A stretch of 64,000 bases of DNA from the NCBI GenBank assembly GCA_907163375.1, contig CAJQUW010000498.1, positions 124,001 to 188,000 on the forward strand. Direction: 5' to 3'. Numbering within the stretch: the first letter of the stretch is position 1; every line of letters starts with the position of its first letter. The notes beneath the pieces were generated by a model. It searched no databases. It saw nothing but the letters and a program-made list of their open reading frames with translations, and was not told the DNA's origin. The stretch comes from Prostheceraeus crozeri (lineage: Eukaryota; Platyhelminthes; Polycladida; Euryleptidae). Both the position numbers and the translations under genes were made by a program. Positions 1 through 11,639 of this stretch are shown in pieces.

Positions 1-175
1 TCAAGGTCAGAGATTTCCATCGATGTCAAGGTCAGGGATATATATCGACGTCTAGGTCAGAGACTGCTATCGAGGTCGAATTCATGGATTTCTATCGATT
101 TCAAGGACACGCATTTCTACAGAAGTGAAGGTCACGGATTTCCATCGACGTTGATGCCAGGGATTCATGTCATTC
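1..175. repeat. 25-bp minisatellite, about 7 diverged copies
   Basis: The sequence breaks into units of exactly 25 bases, at 1-25, 26-50, 51-75, 76-100, 101-125 and 126-150, with a decaying seventh copy. The unit reads roughly TCAAGGTCAGGGATTTCTAT followed by CGACG. Copies differ at many positions, so the array is old. It is cut by the window start and its full length is unknown. Confidence 0.85.
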
Positions 176-1040
176 CCATTAAGGAAAACTGCATCCCAGC
201 CAGAGTTTTGAATGAGTCTAAAAATTCTGAATCGCCTCAGGACCATTTGGAAAAAACCCTAACTGGCCGTGGCCCGTTTTATCGGGAATATTCAGTCCCT
301 TGCGTGTCCAGACCATGTCATTTCCGCCCACTCGCCCCGCATTGACAGGCAAGCGATATTTAGGACATGCCTATCACTTACACAGTGACTAGCTACATTG
401 TATGTACAAATACATTCATGGTTCTAATCAATTTCTAATATTTGAGTCTGGAAAACTTGATGAGCTTGCGCTATATTTTCGTCAAAAGCTAATCATGTTC
501 TACAATATAAAGTTTTCGGTAGTGGATAACGAAACGGTAAGTATATTCAATGAAAAGATGATGTAGCCACTTCTAAATCTTCCCAAATTTCAAAATTTCA
601 ATCTTTCTAAATTTGGTTACCAATAATTGCACATGTACTTTTGAGACTCCTATATTATTTATGGATTTCTAATCCTGCGCATCCTAATTCGTTTCTAATG
701 TTTGAATTTCATATTTTGCGCTTATTGTTTTGTATTCAGACACAGAATTTTTGTAACTCAATTTCACTTTCTATCGAATTTATTGAATGAATAAATAGGA
801 AAGGGGCAAGGTAGAGTAGATAAAGCGAAGAGAATGAATGATATACAGTAGACTGCACGGATGCATGAAAAGTGTGAGACAAACTCAATACTCGCATGGT
901 TCGAGGGGTGTGATATGGCTGTGACTGTAGCGGGTAGAATCGTAATGCGTGCGCTGTCGTACTTGATGTCATTGATGTCAAAGCTGCTTCTACCTGTTGA
1001 AATACCATTACGTCTTCAAATTGGATAAAAGTATTTTCGA
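176..1040. other. unassigned AT-rich interval
   Basis: I see no recognisable gene, RNA or terminal repeat here. The short open frames at 151-345 (+) and 736-1008 (-) show no domain or compositional sign of coding. Confidence 0.5.
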
Positions 1041-1049
1041 AGTGGGCTG

Positions 1050-3070
1050 GTCCGTTTTAAGTAACTTCAATTTAATCAACTGAAACAAAAATAATTTAAT
1101 TAGGTGATCTGTGGAACAAGTTAGTCAAAGAAGCTTCATTTAGCCAAAGTATTTATGAAATTAGTCTATGAAAATTTCTGATTGTCAAGTGGAATCAATT
1201 TAATCTCTCTCATTTGATTAGTCAATTTAATCAAGGTAAGAACAAATTCTTCTTCCATGAACATCTTGCTTTAATAAGTAAGTTAGAATATATTTTCAAT
1301 TCATGAGTAGCATCTCTTCGAATAAATGAAGGCATGTATTTCATTACAGGGACACAAAAAATGCACTTCCAAACGATTACAACTGGTAGATGGTTTTACA
1401 GCTCTCAAGTGACAACCTGGGTTCTTCACTGATGTAGCTAAGCTAGCGGGAAGATTTTAATCATATAGCCCTATGTCATCTTAGGTTTTGGGTTGCGTCA
1501 AATTTCGCTGAACAGATATGCTTTAAATCCGGATCCAGCCATCTCAGAGTCAGTTAGTGGATACGGGAGATACCACAATTTGCCGTCACAGTTACCTTAA
1601 CTTGCATAATATACCTTTGCAATTTCTATTTTGGCAAAAGTAGCTTCAATTTGGTTTTAATAAGCTCTAATGGTCAAAATAACTTCATTTTCGGCTTGTA
1701 TAAGTAACGTCTATTCGGTCATTGGTAAGTGATATCAATTTAGTCAAAGTAAGCAGCTGGGTTGTTTTGCCTATGGAAGACGTAATCAATTCAGTCAAAG
1801 TGACTTCAACTTGATCATTATTCATAATCTCAGCAATTCAGTGCTTGAATTCAGCAAACATCCGAAAGCATGTCCAGTAGAGGCGTCTATCGAACAGTTT
1901 CAAACGTTGATAGGAACGTTTGATCAATGCCTTTACCGAAAGTCGAGATTATCAAGTGTTGGCAACAAGCTTGAACATCCCTCGTCAAACCGCATGTACG
2001 AAACATTGGTTAATTTCATGATGTATGGAAGAGCGGTGGCAGGGAGGTGGCGCACAGCATCATAATTGAAGACGAAATGATAGCTTACTTACTATCGAAA
2101 ATAGAAGAAAACCCAACCATAACGGTCAAAGAATTGACGGAGAAAATGCGTGTAGATCTACCGAGTAAACCAGCTGTAAACCATGAAGCCATCAGTAAAA
2201 AGCTTGATGGCATGTTTTACACGCTAAAAGATAAGCGAGCAGTTCCAGTTCAGTGGAATATGTCACAAGTGAAGGAACAGAAAAGAGATTTTGCCAACTG
2301 GATAATGGGAGAAGGTCTACACCTTCACACAGTGTTTGTCGATGAGTTTGGGTGCAACGTGTGCACTTCAAGAACCAAGGGAAGGTCAACATGCAGTGAA
2401 CGTCCTGTTGGCGATCAGTCCACTAGTTGGTGTGGTCCATTATTCGATCTTTGCTGGTGGAACTTGGTGAGTTTGGTAATCATCGATGGAAACTACGTGA
2501 TATTGTGCGATAATGCCAGATCTCACATAGACATCCCAAGTTTTGGTGATGGAGATGACTACCTCCGATATCTAACAACCAACTCTCCTTTTTTTGAATG
2601 CCTGTGAAATGGCCGTTTGAAAGCGGCTGTTAAACGAAAATTGACGGAGTCTCACATTCAGGCAGAAATTTATGACCGAAATTCCCCAGGTACTTTACAT
2701 CAACGGAAAATTGAGGTCGCTTCACGGGAACTGGAAAGCATTCTTTCAGTTGTTACTGTACAGAAATGCAAATTCTTTTTGACTGCTGTTTCTTGATAAG
2801 TCATTCGGTGCATATCATCGAACATCGATTTTGTATGCAAATCTCAATGTATGCTGATCGTGATCACTGATCAATTAGAAGTCACTTTGATTGAAGTGAT
2901 TGTGATTAACACAAAGATATAACAACACGGTTAGTTACTTCAATTGAATTGTCGTTACTCATTAGAGACCAATATGAACTTACTTACGCTAGCCGAAATT
3001 GAGACTACTTTGAACATTCATGCTAAGACTAAATTGAAGATTTTTGTCCGATCTGAAGTTGGTAAGGTAC
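1050..3070 (+). mobile_element. Tc1/IS630-like DNA transposon with repeated inverted termini
   Basis: A transposase remnant sits between inverted repeats. The left motif at 1781-1819 (AATCAATTCAGTCAAAGTGA and onward) matches, in reverse complement, the right motif at 2868-2907 (TGATCAATTAGAAGTCACTT and onward). Related motifs of the form GTAACTTCAATTTAGTCAAA recur further out on the left (about 1055-1230 and 1620-1800) and in reverse orientation on the right (about 2930-3060). The termini therefore look like arrays of one short repeat pointing inward. I could not fix the outer ends or a TA duplication, so the outer limits are approximate. Confidence 0.6.
1990..2796 (+). pseudogene. Tc1/IS630-superfamily transposase, frameshifted
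   Basis: This is a broken DDE transposase of the kind that cuts and pastes its own element. An N-terminal helix-turn-helix segment ends near 2065 in one frame (GRWRT), and the protein resumes in the frame starting at 2047. A lysine-rich linker is followed by the first catalytic aspartate in the motif HTVFVDEFGCN (about residue 99) and the second in VILCDNARSH (about residue 155). The spacing between them is shorter than usual for the family, which implies an internal deletion. A further frameshift near 2600 puts the third acidic residue (NACEMA) and the C-terminal tail (AVKRKLTESHIQAEIYDR) in another frame, which runs to a stop at 2794-2796. The order of motifs makes the family assignment firm, but the gene cannot make active protein. 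Confidence 0.8.
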
Positions 3071-4890
3071 ATGTACTCGTATATTACCCTACTTGAAACA
3101 GTGCAAGTGTTTATTTTCCTCAGCATCGATGGGCTTGCTGCACTGCATTCAGTTATTAGTGATTTGTAGAGTGGGTGACTTCATGAGCACTCGAAATCGT
3201 ACATGTGCAAAATAAAATCATCAGATGCATAAACTTTTGAGCCCTAAGTTTTGACTTACGGTGTACGCACAAAGTATGCTATATGGGCCTAACAACACAA
3301 TTTTGCAAGTCTATGTTGGTTTATAACTGTATTGTCTATCGGCTGATCAATATCACTATGAAGCCTAAGGAGGTCTATTTAAATATTCAAGCACATCAAG
3401 AACCTCATTCACACAGAAAATGATTTCCTAGAAATAATTAATAATTGATAGGTGTAATACTGAGAAACACTTAAGCCGAACTTGAATACATAACAGGCGA
3501 TGTAAATTCAACATTCAAAAATGTTTACATCGCAAGACTGTGAGATAATATCCAAGCAGATTCCCGTTTTAATTCTGATAAATAAATTTTCTTTGATTTT
3601 TCTGTTCTTGATGGAAGGTGTCAGAATTTCGGCCCGGCCCTCCGAGATAGAACTAATCAGTTTCTCGATATCAGTAAGAGTGACTATATTTTACTAAGAA
3701 GCAACTCAAAATTCAAAGTCATACGAAATGTAAATGAAAGGAATGAGAATAGAAATCAATCATATAATCATGTAAATGAGTTACTACCAGCAGCGCCTTC
3801 CATAGACTTCTTGAGCATCTGCACTATCATAGTCTGTACACTACCATTGGAGGTTATTCATGAGACGATCAATATCCACAAATCGTGGATTTCCGACAGA
3901 AGGATAATACTAAGATTAGCCAACCCTTTCGTCTGTGAGATTTTCTTGTCAAAGAATACAAAATGCTGGTAAGAGACAGCTGTCGTATTCTGCATCATAG
4001 ACACTCGATGATTTCTTGCCCCGCTCAAACTTCTCGCTCACTAATTCCACCATCTGCCGGCTCTTACTTTCAGATTGTGAACAGTGTAATGACTCGACAA
4101 GTTTGAAATCGATTTCCAAGTTGATAATTAGCCACCGAGAGACGAGTAATGTCGATTGGGAACGAAATCTGCCCTTTCTCAATCACACCTGCACATCTAT
4201 GAACACAATTCAATTCTGGTAATGAAATTAGGAATGAATCAAGCCAAGTGAACATCTTTCTCTTATTTCTCCCACTACGCTTCTTCTGTTTGTTAATTTC
4301 CTTTCCTTTACGACTTCATAAATCTCTTGGAGTTTGAATTACTCAACTAATTTTCCGCTATCCTTTGCTTCTGTTCTCTTCTTCAAATGATAATGACGAA
4401 GAATCAATAAATGATTTTCAAACAGTAACTCTATAATGTTAATAAACGTGAAATGCGGATCAGTGCGATGCGACACAGATGGTGCCATCTACATTGAAAG
4501 GAATGTACAGAAACAGCAAAAAAGAGAGAGAACTTGATAATGACCTAAAATAAACTGAAATTATTTAACTGTAAATGCTGATATAATCTCTAAATAAATC
4601 ACCATTAGTTAGATGACAAGGAAAATGTATTTACGGTTATTCAGATAGAGAACCAAAAGGTAAAGCTTTGATATTTTACTTCAAATAACATAACTACACT
4701 TGCTGATATATACACCATCATTAGCACTATTTCAGCAATGTGCATCACTCCACCCATGCAGTCTTGCAATCTACTCTTCCTTGCAAAATACAGCATTGTG
4801 AAGCGCAACTAAAGCTCGTACAGACCTGATCATCATCGTCTGACCGAGGGATGGACCCTACATACTTGCATGTTGCTCTTGCGTGTTGCC
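3071..4890. other. unassigned interval with one small hairpin
   Basis: No gene is recognised. At 3497-3533 a perfect 10-bp stem (GCGATGTAAA against TTTACATCGC) encloses a 17-base loop. Overlapping short open frames on both strands at 3949-4255 show no recognisable domain. Confidence 0.45.
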
Positions 4891-4899
4891 GCCTAAATA

Positions 4900-5800
4900 A
4901 ATGCAGCTCGTTTGTCAATTCAGGAATACAGCCGTGCGTGCTGGTGCCACGTTGCGATTGCAAACTGCATTCTCATCTACCCATGAAAACAGCAATGTGC
5001 GCATTACTTAACGAATACACTGCGGTGTGTCGTCAAATATATATGGCTCTGTACATCACCTCATGACTACAGTCCGGCGCATTAACTCATGAATACAGCT
5101 CTGCATGATTATCCATTCATGCATTCCTGTGATTCGATTCATGACTACAACTCTGTGTGTCACCTTAGCTGATGAGTACATTACTGCGTGTTACCTAATG
5201 AGTGCAGTCCTGCGTCTTACCTCGAATGCATTTCTGCGTGCTATCTCATCAGATCAGTCATCCGCGTCACCTCAGCTGATGAATACATTCCTGCGTGTTG
5301 CCTCATCAGTACAGTCCTGCGTGCTTCCTCAGCTGCTGATGAATGCATTCATGCGTGCTATCTCATCAGATCAGTCATGCGTGTTACCTCAGCTGATGAA
5401 TACATTCCTGCGTGTTGCCTCATCAGTACAGTCCTGCGTGCTTCCTCAGCTGCTGATGAATGCATTCATGCGTGCTATCTCATCAGATCAGTCATGCGTG
5501 TTACCTCAGCTGATGAATACATTCCTGCGTCTACAACCCTGCGTGTTACCTCATGACTACAACCCTGCGTGTCACCTCATGACTACAACCCTGCGTGTTA
5601 CCTCATGACTACAGACAGCCCTGCGTGTTACTTCATGACTACAACCCTGCGTGTTACCTCATGACTACAACCCTGCGTGTCACCTCATGACTACAACCCT
5701 GCGCGCTACCTCATGACTACAACCCTGCGTGTTACCTCATAAACATAGCTCTGGATGTTTCTTCATGCTGCCGTGTGTGTGTACCCTCATAAATGCATTT
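4900..5800. repeat. ~29-bp minisatellite with 117-bp higher-order period
   Basis: The basic unit is about 29-30 bases and contains CCTGCGTGTTACCTCATGAC. In the core (about 5160-5530) four variant units form a larger repeat of 117 bases: the string GATGAATACATTCCTGCGTG starts at 5278 and again at 5395. Outer copies up to about 4900 and 5800 are more diverged. Because 117 is divisible by three and the units contain few stop triplets, two overlapping frames stay open (5105-5608 and 5188-5556). The encoded peptides are 39-residue repeats rich in Cys, Ser and Leu. I regard both frames as by-products of the array. Confidence 0.85.
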
Positions 5801-6440
5801 CTGAACAGCATAACACAACGAACTCTGATGGAAAATGTATATTTCCGTATTGATTTGAGAAGTGAATTGATACTAATTTCATAAAGATTCTGACATAATT
5901 GTCATTGCAATAGACAAGAAATTGATAGGAGTTCTTTATTAAGCAATGTGAGTGTGCAAAAAAATCTTTTGAAGATCTCCGCGAAGTCGGTGATGGAGAT
6001 ACTCAAACAAAATCGACGTAAGACGTAGAAAGTGCGAAAATATGTAAGTCTCTGAAGAAAATCGCTTCGTCGTCACTTAAGGATTTCCTATGGAATGGCG
6101 GCGTTTCTTTTCTGTCTGCTGCTATCACTTCGTAACAATATCTCAAAATTGTCCTCTTCACCTTCGCAGTCAGAGAACATACCGACTGACTCTTACTTTT
6201 ATCAAAATTGCCCAGAAATTTTTGCGACTGTTAATGATATTTCATTTAAGTGAATGATCATTAAGAAATGAATAGTTGTTGCGAAGAAAATATTTCCATC
6301 TAATATGAAAATTGAGTACATTGCTAATGTAGAGAAAGTGAATTTTCCATATTTTAGCAATGAAAATTACTTTAAGAAAAATTGGATTGTGCCTCATTTT
6401 CACTGACTCTGTACTACTGTCGTCGAATTTTGCAAGACCG
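5801..6440. other. unassigned interval
   Basis: No recognisable coding or terminal-repeat structure is seen before the foldback-family fragment that begins near 6445. Confidence 0.4.
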
Positions 6441-6444
6441 ACTC

Positions 6445-6640
6445 GTAGTAAGTCAGCTCGACCGCCAGCACCAGATTCTACAAGGAACGAGGCCGAAAGT
6501 GAGACTTTCACAGAATGATGTACATGGCTACTGCGAATTTGCGCTTCTGCCGAGCTCCACCTTTTTCCTCTTCTTGTCAGACAGGATAGATGAATGCCAA
6601 TCCAATGAGATGCATTGAGTCTTTTCACTACTTGGGATCC
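6445..6640 (+). mobile_element. foldback family (GTCCGGCAGCC) left-arm fragment
   Basis: This segment matches the left arm of the complete copy at 34397-35119. Shared blocks include GAACGAGGCCGAAA, ACTTTCACAGAATGATGTAC, a segment before CTTCTGCCGAGCT, and CCTCTTCTTGTCAGACAGGA. The extreme terminus is mutated and the opposite arm is absent. The minus-strand open frame at 6242-6739 runs across it and is not a gene. Confidence 0.75.
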
Positions 6641-6926
6641 CTTGCATGTACATCGTGTGTTACAAAATTTTAAATCTGTAGCGATATCTGGAATCAAACG
6701 CAACTTTATGATTCCTGTAAAATTTGCAAAATAGTTCATGCGTTGTTCTTGCTTGGTAAATCAGTGCTGGCAAACTACAATAGAAAATTTCATATATTCT
6801 CAGCACTATTTAATATTCAGGATTGCATCAGAAGCAAGGAAAACATGCTTACAAAATTGTTTATTTGTTCACAGAGATAAGTTACCTTGTCTGAGTGTTG
6901 AGACAGACAGACACAAAAGAATCCAC

Positions 6927-8013
6927 TAAAGATGAGCGTCGGGTCGGGTTCCAAAAATTCGGATGCCCGAGTCGAACAAAATTTCAACCCGAACCCGATG
7001 TCGGGTCGGGTACAAATGTCTGACCCGAACTCGACAAAAAGTTCCAGAACCTGACCCGACCCGACCCGAACCCGACAAAGAGTGCCAGAACCCGACCCGA
7101 TTATATTCGAAAAATCAGAAGCATTTCTATATACAAAGCTAATGCTTGATCCTAATGTGATACTGGGCGGTAGTCTAACTTCTTAGCAGTATTATTTTAG
7201 TATTTTATTAAAATACGCAGTAGTTAGTATATTATTTTCTCTAAGCAAATAAAGTAGCATAATTACCCACGAAATTAATATAACCTACAATACATGACAA
7301 AATTCGGAATCTTCACAAAAAGATCGACTGTTTCGCGATATATTGTAGGTGTTGCAGCATACTCCTTCAAAACTCTGATTAAGACACTTTGACTCTCAAT
7401 GTTAATGAAGATGTCAAGATCCTAGCAGCTAACCTGCATCACTACATGCAACAACATAATTCTGCACATAGATGCTAAAATGTCAATTATATAATATTTG
7501 ATGTATACTTAAGCTTCCGTTCCTATGTAAAGCTTATCTCAAATTAAATTTCATTTCTTTCCGTCCATCCTGCGAGCCACGATCTGCATTTCATTATGAG
7601 AATGAGGCCTTTAGAGACCACAAGAACAGATTCAATTAATTCGATAATGTTGTTTTGGAAGCAAAATATGTAGCGCAAAGTATTTTATTAGATCAATAAT
7701 TCACAATGAGAATAATGCGATAAGCCACAATTTCTTGAAAAACTTCATTAAACTACAGGTACACATGAAACAGTACTAACTTAACAGAAAATAATTTTTA
7801 AAGTTCTGAACATTCTTCAAATTTGTATCCTCCAACCCGAAAAACCCCGAGTTCGGTTTATTTCGGGTTTTAGATAAAAGAGATAATCCTACCCGACCCG
7901 ACCCGAGTTCTTAATTGCTCTACCCGAACCCGACCCAAACCCGGGCATTCGGGTTCGGGTTTCGGGTCGGGTTCGGGTTGGGGTAGGGCTTCGGGTAGGA
8001 TCACTCATCTTTA
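6927..8013. mobile_element. hAT-type non-autonomous element, 1087 bp, with CGGGT-rich ends
   Basis: The ends are inverted, TAAAGATGAGCG on the left and the complement of CACTCATCTTTA on the right. They are followed inward by blocks of CGGGTCGGGT-like simple repeat (about 6935-7100 and 7840-8000). The flanks are GAATCCAC (6919-6926) and GAATCCAT (8014-8021), an 8-bp target duplication with one mismatch. Eight-base duplications are typical of hAT transposons, and GGGTC-rich termini occur in many hAT-derived miniature elements. The interior holds no transposase, so the element depended on an enzyme encoded elsewhere. Confidence 0.85.
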
Positions 8014-8403
8014 GAATCCATTTTAGTGCGTGTCGTAACTGTAGCTCAATGCAGCTTTCTCACGAATGTACACGCGGCAAAGACAACTCTCATACTGTGC
8101 CATGCGGAAATGCTTACCAGTTATGCTCCTGCTTAACTTTTGCATGTACGCACAAAAAAGTAAGCATATTTCATAATGTGCATATTTATATATCAAACCA
8201 ATGTTGCACGCTCTGCATTAAAAAAGTTCAGTAATATACTATGCATTACCAAGGTGATGAATTACATGTACCAACAATGTATCCTCATATGAAAACTTTC
8301 GTGAAAAACTACTTGACATCATGATGCATGCTCAGTTTCAGTTGATTTTTATCAATTATCTATATTTTATATTCCTATAATTGGTTAGCAACACGGCAAC
8401 GTC

Positions 8404-8446
8404 TGCGACACCCCGGTTGAAAATCACTACATTGTGCACTCACATC
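8404..8446 (-). mobile_element. possible hAT terminus, isolated
   Basis: Read on the minus strand this is TAGTGATTTTCAACCGGGGT followed by GTCGC, resembling the common hAT terminus in which CAGTGGTTCTCAACC leads into a GC-rich stretch. A similar string occurs at 43287-43316. No partner end was found. Confidence 0.35.
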
Positions 8447-8520
8447 CATGAATGCTGTTACGTGCTAATTTACTAAATTGGTAATTACTTGGTCACTCGC
8501 ATGTTTATAGAAAGAAAATC

Positions 8521-10383
8521 CATAGAGTAAGTATATTATAGGTAGGTAGAGTAGCAACTCAGCATTAATTCAATCCCCAATGTGAATGCAGTTTCGATTT
8601 TATTAAATGAACTCGAGTTGAGACCCAGTATCACATGTGAGATCAGTAACTTTCTGCAGTTTTGAAGAAATTGGCACGAAATTGACAGCAAAAAGGAAGG
8701 AATTATAGTATTCGGTAATTAGGTACCGGCAATATTTGTTAAATTAACAATTCGATGGGCTGCTATTATTTTAATGCTCAGCTCTATTAATAATAATACT
8801 TTATTTGCTCCACTTTAACGTTCGCTGAACACTAACATAAGATGAGAAATACACAAACCGCCAGTAAAATCTGACAAATTGAGAAATAAACGTGATAGAA
8901 GACAAACAGTATGAAGCTACAGAGGTCTCGCAAACCGAATAAACGACGAACTATATCGTTTCGTACACGCATATGGAGATCTAACATGAAGAGGATTGTG
9001 ACGGCGGGTCTTCTCCTTGCTATCTAAGATGTCACAATTTGAAGAGATGCCATAATTCTGATGGTTCCCTTTTCGATGGAAACAAACTTCTTAATATGGT
9101 AATGAGGCATGTTGCAAAACACGAAATTGGCATATCATCTTCGCAATTATGTAAAATGTACATACGTCTTGAGGCCTTCGAAACAATATAATTGACATGG
9201 TGATTCCATTTGAGGTCGCTATTGAACAATTACAATTACAAGCAATTTACAGTTGGAGACAGTCTTAAGAACACAACCGGGGTAGATAGAGATAGGTTAC
9301 AAGGGAAAATTACTCTTAGTAACAAAATCCATTATACAACATTTGGAAACATTCAAAGGGAGATGATTGTGCTCCGATCAAGTCGCAGCATACATCCACT
9401 CACGTTAACTTTCCTCTGATTAAATGTTTAATGGCATTGTCATCAGCGTACTTGAAGCAAATGGAGTTTGAGGACACACACGAGAAATTATCTATTGCAA
9501 TACAAAAAAGAAGGGGATCAATGACGCTTCCTTGAGATACTCCGCTAGTAATAGAGGACCATGAAGACATTGCATCTCCAAATCTCACACATTGTTCGCG
9601 ACCAGAAAGGTAACTTCTTAGCCACTTGTTGGCATTAGACGGGATATCAAGTGAGATTGCCTTTTCCAAAATGATACAATGTCAAATCTAGTCGAATGCC
9701 TTCGCGAAGTCTAGAAAAATGGCGCGAACAGCACCTGTATTATCCAGGAAATTCAAAAGACGATCGTAGATCATTGGCAAAGAGCATGCAACAACAAATC
9801 CTGGACCAGGAATGTATTCAAACTGCATACGAGACTTAGCTCAAATATAAGGAATTCGAATAGGAGTAGAAGGGTGATCATACCACAAACTACTTGTCAC
9901 TGAAAGAGCAAAAATATCATGATCAAAGACAATGATTACAATTAACTTTAGAGGATGAAAAGGGTCCACCTTACTGTTCAGATTCAAGAAGTGAAACATA
10001 TATTTATAATAAATCATTAAATCATGCCGATGAAAATTGAATTAAAAACTTGAAATTTCAGCCATGACACAACTTTTCCATGAAGATTTGCATTATAATG
10101 CTGTTCACGAAATATCCTTGATAATCAACCTAATTTCCGCTTAATTAAGACACCTGTCAACAAAAGTTTCATTCTTTTTGATACCCAATAAGCCTTATAC
10201 TACTTATATAGAGGCACGAAATGGCACGCATGTCAACACAGGAATAGTTCTTAAATTTTGGCTTCTTGAAAAGAAGACCGGAGGAATGCAATCTCCGTAA
10301 AAAACTGAATCTTTTGGTGTAAAAAATTTCACTGAATGCTGACATTTTTGGAGTCGACACTCGGCCTATATACTTATTCTATG
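8521..10383 (-). mobile_element. hAT-type MITE (TAGAGTAAGTA family), copy 1, split by a LINE
   Basis: The ends are inverted: CATAGAGTAAGTATAT at 8521, and CATAGAATAAGTATATAG read on the minus strand from 10383. The flanks AGAAAATC and AGCAAACC agree at six of eight bases. Segments 8521-8640 and about 9958-10383 align, in reverse, with the two halves of the uninterrupted 617-bp copy at 60524-61140. The intervening sequence contains a LINE fragment absent from the other copy. The MITE therefore existed before the LINE arrived. Confidence 0.8.
8790..9850 (-). pseudogene. non-LTR retrotransposon reverse transcriptase fragment (Jockey/CR1-like)
   Basis: Reverse transcriptases of this type copy the element RNA into DNA at a nicked target. 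Read on the minus strand, the fragment shows the palm motif VRAIFLDFAKAFD (about 9692-9720) with its catalytic aspartate. SGVSQGSVIDPLLFCI and FKYADDNAIKH (the YADD active site) follow in the frame at 9400-9669. Further on, SDLKWNHHVNYIVSKASRR lies in the frame at 9032-9229. Stops and frameshifts separate these pieces. The endonuclease domain and 5' end are missing, as is usual for truncated LINEs. The minus-strand 3' end near 8790 runs into AAATAAAGTATTATTATTAA, compatible with a simple-repeat LINE tail. It lies inside the MITE at 8521-10383. Confidence 0.85.
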
Positions 10384-11310
10384 AGCAAACCTTTAAATCA
10401 ATTCTTCTCACAATTTTAATTCATGTTAATTATTCATACACATGCCTAAGTTTTGTGGCCTAAAAGCTCAAATCAGGCAAAACTTTAGATCCAGAGATTT
10501 CATTATATCTCCAAGACAAGACATTGATGAGTCCTCTAATGATATACGCATTTACAATCTGTTATCTTTCTCACTCCATATTTCAATATAATACGTTCAT
10601 TAATTTCTTCTCATAATTTTCCTTTCCCTTTCCATCTATGTCTCTAAGTTTGTCCCATGAAACCTTAAGTCGCGCTCCTTTCTCTGAGGTAGGGAAACTC
10701 CAACGTCGACTCAATAATGTATTCGCTTTGCCGACAGCGATTCCTGGAGTTCTAATGGACGTTAGCTCTCGCAAATGGAGCAGCAACAGCCTGGTATGAG
10801 GGCGGATCTGTATGTCTTAGCTCCAGGCAATTTTCCGCTGGGATAATTGAACGTCTGTGAAATTCCACACGCAGGGAAGTCGGATCTTTCCTCTCTCACC
10901 TTGGACATGTCAGCAGGGATATGATGGCCTAATCTTGTCGCCCATTGATCTTTCCGCTATGAGTTGAGAGGTTGTCGATAAATCTACTTGTCTACTGTGT
11001 TGTTCGAGGTGACCTCCGACTTCCATCGAAATGATGACAAATTCTTCATTTGTTCTTTCTGGAGGAGAAAGCCGATAATGCCTGATTGTGCATAAGATAA
11101 AACGGCAAGTTCGATATAGGAGAGATCAAAAGAGAATGAATATCCACATTTGAAAATCAGAAGTTTGAAGCAAAGAAGAAAATTGTAAAATAATTTGATG
11201 GCAGTGACTGACTTAATTAATGAAAATATGAACAGTTGTGATAATTTTTGATATTAGTTGGGCAGAAATTATTTTTGACTATGATTCATTAACCCATCTC
11301 AACGTAGCAA
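10384..11310. other. interval between two inverted MITE copies, possible decayed coding
   Basis: The minus strand at about 10580-11040 has patchy open frames and less AT-rich sequence than its neighbours. One is a 67-codon frame at 10583-10786 containing VSWDKLRDIDGKGKENYEKK. I recognise no family. It lies between oppositely oriented copies of the TAGAGTAAGTA repeat. Confidence 0.3.
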
Positions 11311-11600
11311 CCGTAGAGTAAGAGGATAGTAGACAGAGTCTCGAGTCAAAAATGCAAGTATAGAGTGAAACTTTTTGCATCAAAAGACTTAGTTTTTTTT
11401 GCGGAGATTACGTTCCTACAGTCTTCTTTTAAGAAGCCAAAGTTTTAGAAAATTATTCCTGTGTTTATATACTAGCGATTTGGTAGCTCTACATAAGTAG
11501 TACGAAACATGTTGAATATCAAAGGGAATGGGAATTTGCAAACAAATATCTTAATTAAGCGGAAATTAAGTTAATTATCAAGGAACTTTCATGAACTCAC
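11311..11600 (+). mobile_element. TAGAGTAAGTA-family MITE, copy 2, truncated
   Basis: The copy starts CGTAGAGTAAGAGGATAG and aligns with the first ~300 bases of the 60524-61140 copy. Shared blocks include GGAGATTACGTTCCT, AATTATTCCTGTGTTTAT and AAGCGGAAATT, ending at AATTTCATGA or the local equivalent. The inner and right parts are missing. It is inverted relative to the copy ending at 10383. Confidence 0.8.
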
Positions 11601-11639
11601 AGGCAAGTAAAGAGAGTTTCTGACTCGATATAATTTATT

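Noticed and set aside
5105-5608. 167-codon open frame and an overlapping 122-codon frame
   Set aside because: Both are generated by the 117-bp minisatellite, whose period is a multiple of three. There is no other sign of a gene.
6242-6739. 165-codon minus-strand open frame
   Set aside because: Much of it is antisense to a foldback-family arm fragment and shows no domain.
10583-10786. 67-codon minus-strand frame rich in charged residues
   Set aside because: Suggestive composition only. I could not link it to any family, so it is mentioned as part of the interval and not called as a gene.
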